Positions 17,111 to 27,339 of a stretch of DNA of 64,000 bases are shown here, piece after piece; within the stretch, counting starts at the first letter, position 1; the number at the start of each line of letters is the position of its first letter. The DNA is from an uncultured Porphyromonadaceae bacterium (GTDB taxonomy: Bacteria > Bacteroidota > Bacteroidia > Bacteroidales > Muribaculaceae), in assembly GCA_947643165.1 (NCBI GenBank), contig CANRVB010000008.1:35321-99320 (forward strand), written 5' to 3'. The position numbers and the translations under genes were made by a program. The notes below the pieces were generated by a model, which saw nothing but the letters and a program-made list of their open reading frames with translations, searched no databases and was not told the origin of the DNA.

Positions 17111-17911
17111 CTAATCCTTCTTGTAGCGGTGGTTGAGCATAAGTTTCTGTAAAAAACGCAATTGGTCTGCAAAGTAAACACTTTTTTCCGGATTATTCAA
17201 GCTTAGAGTATGAATAATGTCGTATGCTTTGTCAAATTTGCGCTGTCTTATGTATATCTGGGCCAGACTTTCGCTAAGCGAGCCCATCGTGTCGCGCCTG
17301 TGGTCAGCGGCAGGAGCCTTGCGCTGCACCTCCTTTTTATCAGGCGTAGCTTCTGCTACCTTCTGTTCGGCCGCCGGAGCGGTGGAGTGGAGTGGCTGGT
17401 CAGTATATGGCTGTTGTCCGCCACGCAGATAAGCGTCCAGTTTTCTGTCCTGGTCGCTGCCCGTAGTCTCCGCTTTCACAATCTCACGCTCCTCTCTCTC
17501 CTCTCTCTCGAGCATCGAGGCATAGTCGGGCACAGGATTGAATATCATTCGCTCCAGCAGCGCCTCCTCGCGCGAGTCCATACGGCCGTAGCGCTCCAGA
17601 AATGTATCTATCGCCTTATCTGTAGTCGGCTGGGCCGGACAGCTGTCCTTCTCAGCCGACATCTCGTTCAGCCTGCATCCATCCGGATCGATAAGCCTGA
17701 ACAATACATCGTGACCCGACGCATTGAGCGACACCTCCGACATTAGCTCACGCCGCCGTTCCGCGCTCATCTCTGCAGCTCCACGTTTCAGAGCCAGTGC
17801 CGCCGGAAGAGTCATGTAGGGATACTCCGAACGCAGCACACCGAGCAACTCCGCATCGGGCACCGCCATCGGATCCTCAAGTAGCTTTGACAGAGCTTCG
17901 TTTACGTTCAT
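17111..17911 (-). CDS. hypothetical protein with C-terminal TPR-like segment
   Basis: 266 residues from the ATG at 17911, which is preceded by a GGAGG eight bases upstream, unusual in this genome. An in-frame TTG at 17959 would overlap lptE by 14 bases and is the alternative start. The N-terminal part is helical. The middle is acidic, Glu/Arg-rich and probably disordered (about 140-205). The last 55 residues contain one TPR-like helix pair (SLAQIYIRQRKFDKAYDIIHTL). No signal peptide. A gene of this kind between lptE and secG is common in Bacteroidales; function is unknown. Confidence 0.75.
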   Translation of the reverse strand: MNVNEALSKLLEDPMAVPDAELLGVLRSEYPYMTLPAALALKRGAAEMSAERRRELMSEVSLNASGHDVLFRLIDPDGCRLNEMSAEKDSCPAQPTTDKAIDTFLERYGRMDSREEALLERMIFNPVPDYASMLEREEREEREIVKAETTGSDQDRKLDAYLRGGQQPYTDQPLHSTAPAAEQKVAEATPDKKEVQRKAPAADHRRDTMGSLSESLAQIYIRQRKFDKAYDIIHTLSLNNPEKSVYFADQLRFLQKLMLNHRYKKD

Positions 17912-17945
17912 TTCTGCAACCTCCGGTCTGTTTGTTTCCGTTTCA

Positions 17946-18482
17946 TCACCAGTTGCCAAGTGTGGCGTTGAATATCAGCTGTACAAGCTCCTTGCTTATT
18001 TCCTGGCACAGTTGGTCCTGCACATCGTTGAGCATCTGGCTTGAGTCAAAATCACGGTACGCCGAGAACGTCTGGTCAAGATCATTGTTTTCATCCTTGT
18101 TGTCCGTATACTTCACCTTCACGGTTATCGTCAGGCGCGTCTTCGATGCATACGCATCCTCCGTCACAGCCTGCGGACTCAGGTCATATCCCGTTATTTC
18201 GCCCTCTATCTGCAGATCCGAGCTACCATTGTCCACAGTCTGCAGACGCGTATTGCGGGTTATGTAGTCCAGCAGCTCATTCTCAAATGTTGTCTGGAGC
18301 GGAGGATATACCAGGGCGGCCCTGATAGGGAAATCCGACACCGATACAGTTTTATAGACGGTATAGTCCAGTGCCGCACCGTTCAGCTTGTAGCTTATGC
18401 GGCACGACTCGCCAGCCACAGTCAGCAGCAACGCCGACACAACGGGCAATATATAACGGCTTAATGATTTGCGCAGTTTCAT
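17946..18482 (-). CDS. lptE: LptE-family LPS-assembly lipoprotein
   Basis: 178 residues from ATG at 18482; a non-ATG start at 18518 would add twelve residues before the signal. The N-terminus is a lipoprotein-type signal ending GESC, and the mature part starts RISYKLNGAALDY, the usual opening of Bacteroidota LptE. A beta-rich domain follows (SDLQIEGEITGYDLSPQAV, RLTITVKVKY). LptE plugs the LptD barrel that inserts lipopolysaccharide into the outer membrane. A -7-like TAAATTTG at 18488-18495 ends only six bases before this ATG, which would give an almost leaderless mRNA. Confidence 0.82.
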   Translation of the reverse strand: MKLRKSLSRYILPVVSALLLTVAGESCRISYKLNGAALDYTVYKTVSVSDFPIRAALVYPPLQTTFENELLDYITRNTRLQTVDNGSSDLQIEGEITGYDLSPQAVTEDAYASKTRLTITVKVKYTDNKDENNDLDQTFSAYRDFDSSQMLNDVQDQLCQEISKELVQLIFNATLGNW

Positions 18483-18487
18483 CACCG

Positions 18488-18495
18488 CAAATTTA
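18488..18495 (-). promoter_or_regulatory. -7-like element (TAAATTTG) upstream of lptE
   Basis: An exact TAnnTTTG match on the minus strand immediately before the lptE start codon. Its closeness to the ATG implies a very short or absent 5' leader if it is used. Confidence 0.35.
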
Positions 18496-18581
18496 CACAA
18501 TTTTTTTATATCTGACATGCTGTCATGGCTCTTAATATATCATCACTTGCCTATTCAATTGCTTCATATTTCCAATACATG

Positions 18582-18611
18582 TTTGTTTCCCGATTTTTAT
18601 TATTACTTTTG
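18582..18611 (+). promoter_or_regulatory. promoter of the DEAD-box helicase gene
   Basis: TTTG at 18582-18585, an 18-base spacer, and TACTTTTG at 18604-18611 match both the -33 and -7 boxes of Bacteroidota. The predicted leader is about 55 bases. Confidence 0.7.
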
Positions 18612-18673
18612 CATTAGATTACCGCTTTTGTCTGGTGGTAGACTGATTTGTTCAACAGACAGCGACTTTTTCA

Positions 18674-20053
<1,380 letters not shown>

Positions 20054-20062
20054 CATCTATAA

Positions 20063-21259
20063 ATGGCTAAAGTCCTTATTATCGGAGCTGGCGGCGTTGG
20101 TACCGTCGTAGCTCACAAGTGTGCCCAGAATCCCGAAGTCTTTACAGAGATTGTGATCGCTTCGCGCACAAAAAGCAAATGCGACGCCGTGGCAAAAGCC
20201 ATTGGCAAGCCCAACATTACCACTGATTCTGTCGATGCCGACAGCGTTCCCCAGCTGGTAGAGCTGTTCCGCCGTCATAAGCCCGAGCTCGTCATCAATG
20301 TGGCCCTGCCATATCAGGATCTTACCATCATGGATGCTTGCCTGGAATGTGGCGTCAACTACCTCGACACCGCAAACTACGAGCCTAAAGACGAAGCCCA
20401 TTTCGAATACTCTTGGCAGTGGGCCTACAAAGAGCGCTTCGAGCAGGCCGGCCTTACAGCCATACTCGGTTGCGGTTTCGACCCCGGTGTCAGCGGCGTG
20501 TTCACAGCTTATGCCGCTAAGCATTGGTTCAAGGCTATGGAGACGCTCGACATTGTCGATTGCAACGCCGGAAACCACGGCAAGGCCTTCGCTACAAACT
20601 TCAACCCCGAGATCAACATCCGCGAGATTACTCAGAACGGACGTTACTATCAGGACGGCAAGTGGATCACTACCGGACCGCTCGAAATTCACAAGACCCT
20701 CACATATCCCAACATCGGTGGGCGCGACTCTTACCTCCTCTACCACGAAGAGCTTGAGAGCCTTGTCAAGAACTATCCCACTATCAAGCGCGCTCGTTTC
20801 TGGATGACATTCGGCCAGGAATACCTCACCCACCTGCGTGTCATTCAGAACATCGGCATGGCCCGCATCGACGAAGTCGACTACAACGGCACCAAGATTG
20901 TTCCACTCCAGTTCCTCAAGGCCGTCCTCCCCGATCCGCAGGACCTCGGCAAGAACTACCACGGCGAGACTTCTATCGGTTGCCGCATCTCCGGTATCGA
21001 CAAAGACGGAAAGCCGCTCAACTACTACATCTACAACAACTGCTCTCACGAAGAAGCCTTCAAGGAGACAGGCATGCAGGCGGTCAGCTACACCACCGGT
21101 GTTCCCGCTATGATCGGTGCCATGATGTTCCTCAAAGGTCTCTGGCGTAAGCCCGGCGTATACAACGTCGAGGAATTCGATCCCGATCCATTCATGGAGC
21201 AGCTCCCTGTTCAGGGTCTTCCCTGGCATGAGATCATCGGTGGAGACCTCGAAGTCTGA
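20063..21259 (+). CDS. carboxynorspermidine dehydrogenase (saccharopine dehydrogenase family)
   Basis: 398 residues. The N-terminus MAKVLIIGAGGVGTVVAHKC is a Rossmann GxGGVG nucleotide-binding motif. It continues with family segments such as ANYEPKDEAHFEYSWQW and GCGFDPGVSGVFTAYAAKH. Length and motifs fit carboxynorspermidine/carboxyspermidine dehydrogenase, which reductively joins a diamine with aspartate semialdehyde using NADPH, on the alternative spermidine pathway used by many gut Bacteroidota. The partner decarboxylase (nspC) is not in the window. It is cytosolic and probably co-transcribed with the helicase gene. Confidence 0.85.
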   Translation: MAKVLIIGAGGVGTVVAHKCAQNPEVFTEIVIASRTKSKCDAVAKAIGKPNITTDSVDADSVPQLVELFRRHKPELVINVALPYQDLTIMDACLECGVNYLDTANYEPKDEAHFEYSWQWAYKERFEQAGLTAILGCGFDPGVSGVFTAYAAKHWFKAMETLDIVDCNAGNHGKAFATNFNPEINIREITQNGRYYQDGKWITTGPLEIHKTLTYPNIGGRDSYLLYHEELESLVKNYPTIKRARFWMTFGQEYLTHLRVIQNIGMARIDEVDYNGTKIVPLQFLKAVLPDPQDLGKNYHGETSIGCRISGIDKDGKPLNYYIYNNCSHEEAFKETGMQAVSYTTGVPAMIGAMMFLKGLWRKPGVYNVEEFDPDPFMEQLPVQGLPWHEIIGGDLEV

Positions 21260-21288
21260 TTCTCCTTACCGACTGTCCGCATAAACCG

Positions 21289-21326
21289 CGCGGCGGAGCA
21301 TCACCGGTATCGGTGGCTCCGCCGCG
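21289..21326. terminator. bidirectional hairpin terminator
   Basis: Stem CGCGGCGGAGC 21289-21299 with its complement 21316-21326, and an inner CACCG/CGGTG stem, between converging genes. Confidence 0.85.
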
Positions 21327-21360
21327 TGTTGCTTTTCTTACTGTCTCTTGATCCTTCGCC

Positions 21361-21975
21361 TCAGTTCACTGTTGTGGCCTTACGCTCAAGTATTGCCGAC
21401 GCCAGTGTGTCCGCAGTCTGTATTATGCTCACCAGCGGATACTTGTCGAGTGCCGTCCTGTAGCTCGAGTTCATCTCTCCGTCGGCTCCGGCAACAGTCC
21501 ATGCCCCCATGTGCCACCTTATGGCGCAGATCTCGGCGTCCGTCAGGCCAAGACCCATCTGAAGCAGCATGATCACCGACTTCTCGCCGTGGCCTACAGG
21601 CAGATCCGAATAGTCGCAGCCATATTCCGCCTTTCCGAACTCATACTGCGCATTCTTCTTGCGGAAATATATCCTCGACTTGCACACATCGTGCAGCAGC
21701 GACGCCACTATCAGGCTCTCGTCGCTTATCTGCTCAAACACATCCGGCCGCATCTTCCCGAAACTCTCCTTGATCGTCCGTGCGCAGTAATACACATTGA
21801 GCGAGTGCATCATCAGCCCACCCTCAAAGCACAGATGATTCTTCATCGAGGCTGGAGCCTTGAAAAATCCCGACTCCTCGAGTTCCTCTATCACCTCATC
21901 TATCCCCTCGATCTTGGTCGATCTCAGAAGATCCGTGAATTCCTCCTTGCTTTTTATCAATTCTTCCTTGTCCAT
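21361..21975 (-). CDS. HD-domain phosphohydrolase-like protein
   Basis: 204 residues. Metal-binding pattern of the HD superfamily: a first His in MMHSLNVYY, the HD doublet in SLLHDVCKSRIY, a later His in VGHGEKSVIML, and another His in IRWHMGAW. No other domain, signal or membrane segment. Members hydrolyse phosphate esters, often nucleotides; the substrate here is unknown. It is a single gene on the minus strand with a TACATTTG -7 element at 22051-22058, opposing the flanking plus-strand genes. Confidence 0.8.
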   Translation of the reverse strand: MDKEELIKSKEEFTDLLRSTKIEGIDEVIEELEESGFFKAPASMKNHLCFEGGLMMHSLNVYYCARTIKESFGKMRPDVFEQISDESLIVASLLHDVCKSRIYFRKKNAQYEFGKAEYGCDYSDLPVGHGEKSVIMLLQMGLGLTDAEICAIRWHMGAWTVAGADGEMNSSYRTALDKYPLVSIIQTADTLASAILERKATTVN

Positions 21976-22050
21976 ATTTTGCTTATTGTTTTATTCTCAT
22001 TTCTCGGTCTACGGGATACTCATGGGCTGTCATCCCTCCGCCGACTGCTG

Positions 22051-22058
22051 CAAATGTA
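22051..22058 (-). promoter_or_regulatory. -7 promoter element (TACATTTG) of HD-domain gene
   Basis: Exact TAnnTTTG match on the minus strand about 75 bases before the ATG at 21975. Confidence 0.5.
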
Positions 22059-22152
22059 ATAAAGATATTCCTTAAGTAGCTCTCAAAACCCCTGAATAAT
22101 CACATCCATTGCTGATACTTATTGTATAAACCGATTTTAGGCGCTGCTTATC

Positions 22153-22184
22153 TTGCCTCCTTTTCGAAATTATGTGTATCTTTA
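22153..22184 (+). promoter_or_regulatory. promoter of the thioesterase gene
   Basis: TTG at 22153-22155, a 21-base spacer, and TATCTTTA at 22177-22184 (one mismatch to TAnnTTTG). It lies 18 bases before the ATG at 22203 and argues against an upstream start. Confidence 0.5.
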
Positions 22185-22202
22185 CGCATCAATGGTTTAT
22201 TT

Positions 22203-22625
22203 ATGGATACTACCGCAAACACTGGTCAATATATCTTCGATCTACCCCTCCAGGTCCGCGACTACGAGGTCGACTCCCAGGGCATTGTCAACAACGCCGT
22301 CTATCTCCACTATCTTGAGCACACCCGCCATCAGTTCTGTCAGGCCGCCGGTATGACATTCCGGGCCCTCCAGGAGAAAGGCATCGACCCGGTCCTGCGC
22401 CGCGTCGATATCGAATACCTCACCCCCTTGAGGCTGTCCGACTTCATGACGTCATCCCTCTCGCTCCGCCGCGAAGGCCCGCGCTTCATATTCACCCAGA
22501 CCATCCGCCGCGAGCCCGATGGCGCTCCCGTTGTCCGGGCCGAGTGTACCATTGTCTGTCTTGAGAACGGACGTCTCACCCGTGGCGACATCCTTGCCCA
22601 GGCCTTCGGCCCCTATATTTCCTGA
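22203..22625 (+). CDS. hotdog-fold acyl-CoA thioesterase (4HBT family)
   Basis: 140 residues from ATG at 22203, a normal 4HBT length. A start at 22122 would place the promoter inside the gene. The catalytic stretch VRDYEVDSQGIVNNAVYLHYLEHTR carries the family pattern (D-x-Q/M-G-x-V-x-N-x-x-Y), with Asp near residue 20 in the DSQGIVNN segment. Such enzymes hydrolyse acyl-CoA thioesters in the cytosol. It is followed 29 bases later by dprA, likely in the same transcript. Confidence 0.85.
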   Translation: MDTTANTGQYIFDLPLQVRDYEVDSQGIVNNAVYLHYLEHTRHQFCQAAGMTFRALQEKGIDPVLRRVDIEYLTPLRLSDFMTSSLSLRREGPRFIFTQTIRREPDGAPVVRAECTIVCLENGRLTRGDILAQAFGPYIS

Positions 22626-22654
22626 TTGATTACACCTTTTAGCCTTTTGCTGCC

Positions 22655-23782
22655 ATGACCCCTCCTCACGATGTGTTCCGCATTGCCTTCGCCTCCGTTC
22701 GTGGACTCACGCGCTCTATTGCCGCCGAGATCCTTGCTCGTTGTGGCTCCGAAGAAGAATTCTTTTCTCTCCCCGCGTCGCGGCTCTCATCGCTCATGCA
22801 GCATTCTGCCCGCATATTCGATTCCGCCTACCGCGATTCCCTGCTGCGCCAGGCCGAAAAAGAGTACGACTTTGTTCTCTGCAACAACATCCGCCTCACC
22901 TACTTCACCGATCCCGGCTATCCCGCCCGCCTTGCCGAGGCCGACGACGCGCCCCTCATGCTCTACACCCTTGGCGATGCCGACCTCAATCCTCCCGCCG
23001 TTATCGGAATTGTTGGCACACGCCACATGACGCCCTACGGACGCGACTTTACCTCAGCCCTTGTCTCCGGGCTTGCCGCCACTCTTGCCGCGCCGCCACT
23101 CATTGTCTCCGGTCTCGCTTTCGGTGTCGACGTCGAGGCCCATCGGGCTGCCTTGTCGGCAGGACTCCCTACTGCCGCCGTTCTCGCACACGGCCTCAAC
23201 ACCATCTATCCCGCACAGCACCGCGATGTTGCCGCACGTATGGTACGAAGCGGCGGCATGCTCATCTCCGACTATCGCTCGTGCGACCCCGTCCACAAGG
23301 GCAACTTCCTCGCCCGCAACCGCATTGTGGCAGCCCTTTGCGACTGTATTGTCGTTGTCGAGAGCGCGGCTAAAGGCGGTGCGCTCTCCACAGCTGCTGT
23401 CGCCGCCCGCTACAACCGCGACATTTTCGCCCTGCCCGGACGTTGTTCCGACAAATACAGCGCCGGATGCAACAATCTCATCGCCCGCAATGTTGCACAA
23501 TTGATCACCTCTCCCGACGACCTCGCCGCCGCAATGCGGTGGCCGCTCCGGGCCGACTCTCAGACCCCCTCCCAGCCCGCCCTGTTTCCCGAGCTTTCGC
23601 CTGTCGAGCAGACCATCCTCGATGCCATGTCCCGGCGCGACGACATTACCCTCAGCGAACTTACCGTGGCTACCGGACTCCCTGTCGGCCGGCTCATGGC
23701 CGTAATGGTCGATCTTGAGTTCAAACGGCTCATATCCCCTGTCCCCGGTGGCCTTTACAGGCTTGTTGCATATTCCTCCTGA
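22655..23782 (+). CDS. dprA: DNA-processing protein DprA
   Basis: 375 residues. An N-terminal helical domain (about 1-75) is followed by the Rossmann-like DprA core: GIVGTRHMTPYGRDFT, SGLAFGVDVEAHRAAL, VLAHGLNTIYPAQHRD, GNFLARNRIVAALCDCIVVVESA, KGGALSTAAVAARYNRDIFALPG. A C-terminal winged-helix domain (about 305-370) completes it. DprA loads RecA on incoming single-stranded DNA during natural transformation. In Bacteroidota, which are rarely shown to be competent, it is still widely conserved. The next gene starts 28 bases downstream. Confidence 0.95.
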   Translation: MTPPHDVFRIAFASVRGLTRSIAAEILARCGSEEEFFSLPASRLSSLMQHSARIFDSAYRDSLLRQAEKEYDFVLCNNIRLTYFTDPGYPARLAEADDAPLMLYTLGDADLNPPAVIGIVGTRHMTPYGRDFTSALVSGLAATLAAPPLIVSGLAFGVDVEAHRAALSAGLPTAAVLAHGLNTIYPAQHRDVAARMVRSGGMLISDYRSCDPVHKGNFLARNRIVAALCDCIVVVESAAKGGALSTAAVAARYNRDIFALPGRCSDKYSAGCNNLIARNVAQLITSPDDLAAAMRWPLRADSQTPSQPALFPELSPVEQTILDAMSRRDDITLSELTVATGLPVGRLMAVMVDLEFKRLISPVPGGLYRLVAYSS

Positions 23783-23810
23783 ACAATCCACTTTTTTTAT
23801 TCAAGATATT

Positions 23811-24698
23811 ATGGCAGATAATCATACACCCCGCACTATCCCATCATCCGAGCTAATCATCAACGACGATGGCAGCGTCTTCCACCTCCATCTCCGTCCC
23901 GACCAGCTCACCGACCGCATTATCCTCGTCGGCGACCCCTCCCGTGTCAACATGGTTGCCTCATTCTTCGATCAGATTACCTTCGAAGTCTCCTCACGCG
24001 AGTTCCACACCATCGGCGGTACTTACAAAGGCAAACCGATCATGTGTCTCAGCCACGGCATAGGCCCCGACAATATCGACATTGTAATCACCGAGCTCGA
24101 CGCCCTCGCAAACATCGACTTCTCCACACGCACCGTCCGTCCCGACCACCGCACCCTCACACTTGTGCGTATCGGCACAAGCGGCGCCCTTCAGCCCGAC
24201 ATTCCCCTCGGCACTCCCGTCATTGCCGAGAAAGCCATCGGATTCGACGGTGTCCTCAATTACTATGCCGGCCGCGACCAGGTCTGCGATCTCGACTTTG
24301 AGAGCGATTTCTGTCAATCCGTAGGCTGGAACCCGCTCTGGGCCAAACCCTACGTTGTCGGTGCCGACCCATCCCTCGTCGAGCGCATCGGATCTACCGA
24401 CATGCTCCGCGGCAACACAATCTCTGCCGTCGGTTTCTACGGCCCCCAGGGACGCGAAGTCCGCCTCTCCCTCGCCAACCCCGACCTCAACTCTCGCATT
24501 GAGCTATTCCGCCACGACGGACGCCGCGTCACAAACTACGAGATGGAGTCAGCACCTCTCCAGGGCCTCGCGCTGCTCATGGGCCATCGCGCCATGACCG
24601 TCTGCTCCATCATCGCCAACCGGATGAATCAGAACTCTACACCAAACTACAAGACCGCCATCCGCGACCTCATCGCCACCGTCCTCGACCGCATCTGA
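23811..24698 (+). CDS. nucleoside phosphorylase (uridine phosphorylase-like)
   Basis: 295 residues from ATG at 23811 (MADNHTPRTI), just after dprA; an earlier in-frame start would lie inside dprA. Family features: ILVGDPSRVN near residue 40, CLSHGIGPDNIDIV, the phosphate-site segment RIGTSGALQPDIPLG, and the nucleoside-binding NYEMESAPLQGLALLMG. These fit the PNP/UDP phosphorylase 1 family, which splits nucleosides with phosphate to base and ribose-1-phosphate. Preference for uridine is a guess from length and motif. A 17-bp hairpin terminator follows. Confidence 0.85.
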   Translation: MADNHTPRTIPSSELIINDDGSVFHLHLRPDQLTDRIILVGDPSRVNMVASFFDQITFEVSSREFHTIGGTYKGKPIMCLSHGIGPDNIDIVITELDALANIDFSTRTVRPDHRTLTLVRIGTSGALQPDIPLGTPVIAEKAIGFDGVLNYYAGRDQVCDLDFESDFCQSVGWNPLWAKPYVVGADPSLVERIGSTDMLRGNTISAVGFYGPQGREVRLSLANPDLNSRIELFRHDGRRVTNYEMESAPLQGLALLMGHRAMTVCSIIANRMNQNSTPNYKTAIRDLIATVLDRI

Positions 24699-24723
24699 TT
24701 ACCTCCCCCCTGCATTACGATTC

Positions 24724-24772
24724 ATAAATTGATCAGCCACTTGGTTCCTTCCCGGGTGGCTGATCAATTTAT
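24724..24772 (+). terminator. 17-bp hairpin terminator
   Basis: Perfect 17-base inverted repeat, 24724-24740 with 24756-24772, 15-base loop, just after the phosphorylase gene. Confidence 0.8.
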
Positions 24773-24827
24773 AGGGTGTTCCATAAGACATTGTCAATTA
24801 ACTGTTGAGTGAACGGAATTTCAAATA

Positions 24828-24901
24828 GTTGGTAACAACCACAATGCTGATTTTGCGGACGATTCATTTTTTTAGCGATAATATTAACGTTTGGTAACAA
24901 A
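24828..24901. promoter_or_regulatory. two GGTAA-centred palindromes upstream of the receptor gene
   Basis: GTTGGTAACAAC (24828-24839) and TTTGGTAACAAA (24890-24901) share TTGGTAACAA, with arms that pair around a GTAA centre, 62 bases apart. They lie in the 350-bp gap before the outer membrane receptor and look like a regulator binding pair. The regulator is unknown. Confidence 0.45.
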
Positions 24902-24903
24902 TA

Positions 24904-24936
24904 GGGGGGGGTAATCCGAAATAAATGCTATCTTTG
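24904..24936 (+). promoter_or_regulatory. poly-G tract and -7 element of the receptor gene
   Basis: Eight consecutive G (24904-24911) lie 17 bases before TATCTTTG (24929-24936), an exact -7 match. A homopolymer at this place sits where the -33 box would be and could vary promoter spacing by slippage. The leader to the ATG at 25052 is about 110 bases. Confidence 0.5.
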
Positions 24937-25051
24937 CATCCTATAATTGAATCAGTGGATTCGCGGTTGGCTTTCATCTTGCTATGTGCCAAGAAATAAT
25001 GCTTTCTGATACAGTTATTCGACATTCTTTATCCCAAAATCCAAGTATGCC

Positions 25052-27142
25052 ATGAACGTATTTATTAAGAATCCGGTTCTCAGCCTCCTTTTCTGTATAC
25101 CCTCTGTGGCAGTTGCTCAGAGCGAAAACATAGATACCGTCCCGAGCCGCGGTCTTCAGGAAGTTGTGGTCTCTGCACCGACCGTGCTCCGGAAGTCCGA
25201 CATGGATCTCTACATACCCTCCTCATCCGCCAAAGCTCTGTCCAAAAACGGTATGCAGCTTTTGCAGAATCTTAAGATACCATCCCTTACTGTAAACGAG
25301 GTCCTGGGCTCCGTCTCATCCCTCGGCAACGCTGTGCAGATCCGCATCAACGGACGCGTCGCCTCTGTCGACCAGATGAAAGCCCTCTCGCCAGACGACA
25401 TTAAGCGCGTGGAGTGGATCGAGAATCCCGGTCTACGCTACAAAGATGCCTCTGCGGTCATCAACATTGTTGTCCGCAATCCCGACTTGGGTGGCTCCTT
25501 TATGGTCCAGGCCATGCCCGCGCTTACTACCGCTTGGGGAAAGGGGAATACCTCGGTTAGGCTCAATGACGGAAGGTCGCAGTGGGGACTTGATATTACA
25601 GGTCAGCTTACCGATATTGATATCCACCGCGACTACTTTGAGACGTTTACATATCCTGATGGTAGCCGGCTCACTCGCGACGAACGCCCGCGCGGCGGTA
25701 AAATGAAGCATAACAACGCGGCCGCTACATTCTCTTACTCATATATCAAACCCGACACCACTGTCATCTTTGCGAGTATTTCAGGTCTCAGAAATTTTTC
25801 TCAAGTTGAGGAATACACAGGTCTGCTCTCTTTAAGCAACGGTTCTCCCAATGTCAATGTCAGGGATAAGGACGCCAGAAATGGCCTCACACCTACCGTA
25901 TCGCTTTATGTCGAGCATCATCTCGCCAAAAACCGGATACTCGCCATCGACGCCGGTACATCTTATTACAGAGGTCTGACCACCCACGATCATCTTGAAA
26001 ATCTCGACGGGACCGGTGCCCTCATCACCGATGTGAATACCCGTATCCGCGACCACAACACCTCCTATGCCATCAGTGCCGACTACACTGAGCAGTGGCG
26101 CAGCTCACGGCTCACGGCCGGCCTGTCATACAACGGTAGCAGCAATCGGTCAACCTATCTCAATCTCGGTGGCGAGAAGTACCACCAGACTCAGAATCAG
26201 GTTTACTTTTACGGCGAGTATATGAAGATCATCGGCAAGGTTACACTTACCGCTGGATTAGGCGCCCAATACTCGGCGTTCCGGCTCAGGGAATCCGGAC
26301 TTGGCAACAATTCTTGGAATCTTCGCCCCCGCTTCTCGTTTGCATATCGTCCCGGCAATGTGTCGCGGTGGAGTCTGTCATTCTACTCCTGGCAGGTATC
26401 ACCATCTCTTTTCGAGACCAACAGCGTTGCCCAGCAGATCGATGCCTTCCAGTGGCAGATAGGCAATCCCGATCTCAAGACCTGCAATAATTACCGCATT
26501 GATGCTAAATATTCCTACACCGGAAAACGTATTTCCGGCGATATTGGCGTGAACTATCAGTTCGCTCCCCGGTCTATTGCCCCCTTCTACTCCTGGCATG
26601 ACGACGGACGCCTTGTCACCTCCTTCGAGAACAGTCGCGGCCGTCGATGGTTCTCGGTCTACATCGCACCTACCGTCACCGTCCTGCCCGGATGGCTGAA
26701 CGTCACCGGCTATCTGCGCTACGGACTTACCAACACCAGGGGTACGGATTACGACATCACACGATACAACTGGAGTGGATCAGTCACTGCTATGGCGGCT
26801 CACTGGGGATTCAACCTTATGGTCCAGTACAATCACAACCCAACGACACTCACTGGCGAGAAAGAGATTTGGGGTGAGAAAGTTTCGCTTCTCTTGCTGG
26901 CCTACAACTGGAAGAAATGGCAGTTCGGTGCCGGCTTCCTGTGCCCGTTCAATAAGTACGACACTGGTTCACGCCTGCTCAACCGCTACAACAACAATGA
27001 GAAGCACACCAGGCTCGACATGTCCGCTATGCCGATCCTGCAGATTTCCTACAATTTGCAGTGGGGTCATCAGAAACGTGGAGTCAGCAAGCGTGTCAAT
27101 GCCGACACATCCGTCGAGCAGTCCAGGGCTGGTAGCCGTTGA
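25052..27142 (+). CDS. outer membrane beta-barrel protein, TonB-receptor plug
   Basis: 696 residues with a signal peptide (cleavage near VAVAQ, residue 23). The mature part begins with GLQEVVVSAPT, a TonB-box-like start. A plug-like domain follows (about 45-150: SAKALSKNGMQLLQNLKIPSL, VQIRINGRVASVDQMKALSPDDIKRVEWIENPG, ASAVINIVVRN). The rest is a beta-barrel with many aromatic-ended strands. There is no N-terminal carboxypeptidase-regulatory domain and no SusD-like partner next to it, so it is not a standard SusC system. The ligand is unknown. Its upstream region carries palindromes and a G8 tract. Confidence 0.82.
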   Translation: MNVFIKNPVLSLLFCIPSVAVAQSENIDTVPSRGLQEVVVSAPTVLRKSDMDLYIPSSSAKALSKNGMQLLQNLKIPSLTVNEVLGSVSSLGNAVQIRINGRVASVDQMKALSPDDIKRVEWIENPGLRYKDASAVINIVVRNPDLGGSFMVQAMPALTTAWGKGNTSVRLNDGRSQWGLDITGQLTDIDIHRDYFETFTYPDGSRLTRDERPRGGKMKHNNAAATFSYSYIKPDTTVIFASISGLRNFSQVEEYTGLLSLSNGSPNVNVRDKDARNGLTPTVSLYVEHHLAKNRILAIDAGTSYYRGLTTHDHLENLDGTGALITDVNTRIRDHNTSYAISADYTEQWRSSRLTAGLSYNGSSNRSTYLNLGGEKYHQTQNQVYFYGEYMKIIGKVTLTAGLGAQYSAFRLRESGLGNNSWNLRPRFSFAYRPGNVSRWSLSFYSWQVSPSLFETNSVAQQIDAFQWQIGNPDLKTCNNYRIDAKYSYTGKRISGDIGVNYQFAPRSIAPFYSWHDDGRLVTSFENSRGRRWFSVYIAPTVTVLPGWLNVTGYLRYGLTNTRGTDYDITRYNWSGSVTAMAAHWGFNLMVQYNHNPTTLTGEKEIWGEKVSLLLLAYNWKKWQFGAGFLCPFNKYDTGSRLLNRYNNNEKHTRLDMSAMPILQISYNLQWGHQKRGVSKRVNADTSVEQSRAGSR

Positions 27143-27284
27143 CACTCTCTCTTGTGAGCCCCCTCCCGGACTCACTTTCATTCCATACTTGTCAATGTAC
27201 TCTTGTCACTTTTCAGCGACACCACAAAGTTACAACACCGCCCCTCGCCCTCGTTGCGAAATATCCCCTTTGTTATAAAAAAAT

Positions 27285-27320
27285 CGGAGGTCAAGGCTTG
27301 CACCCTGACCTCCGTTTTTT
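27285..27320. terminator. bidirectional hairpin terminator
   Basis: Stem CGGAGGTCA 27285-27293 with TGACCTCCG 27306-27314, T-run on the plus strand (27315-27320) and A-run before the stem, serving the receptor gene and ettA. Confidence 0.85.
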
Positions 27321-27339
27321 TATATTGTCCCTGCCGGGA

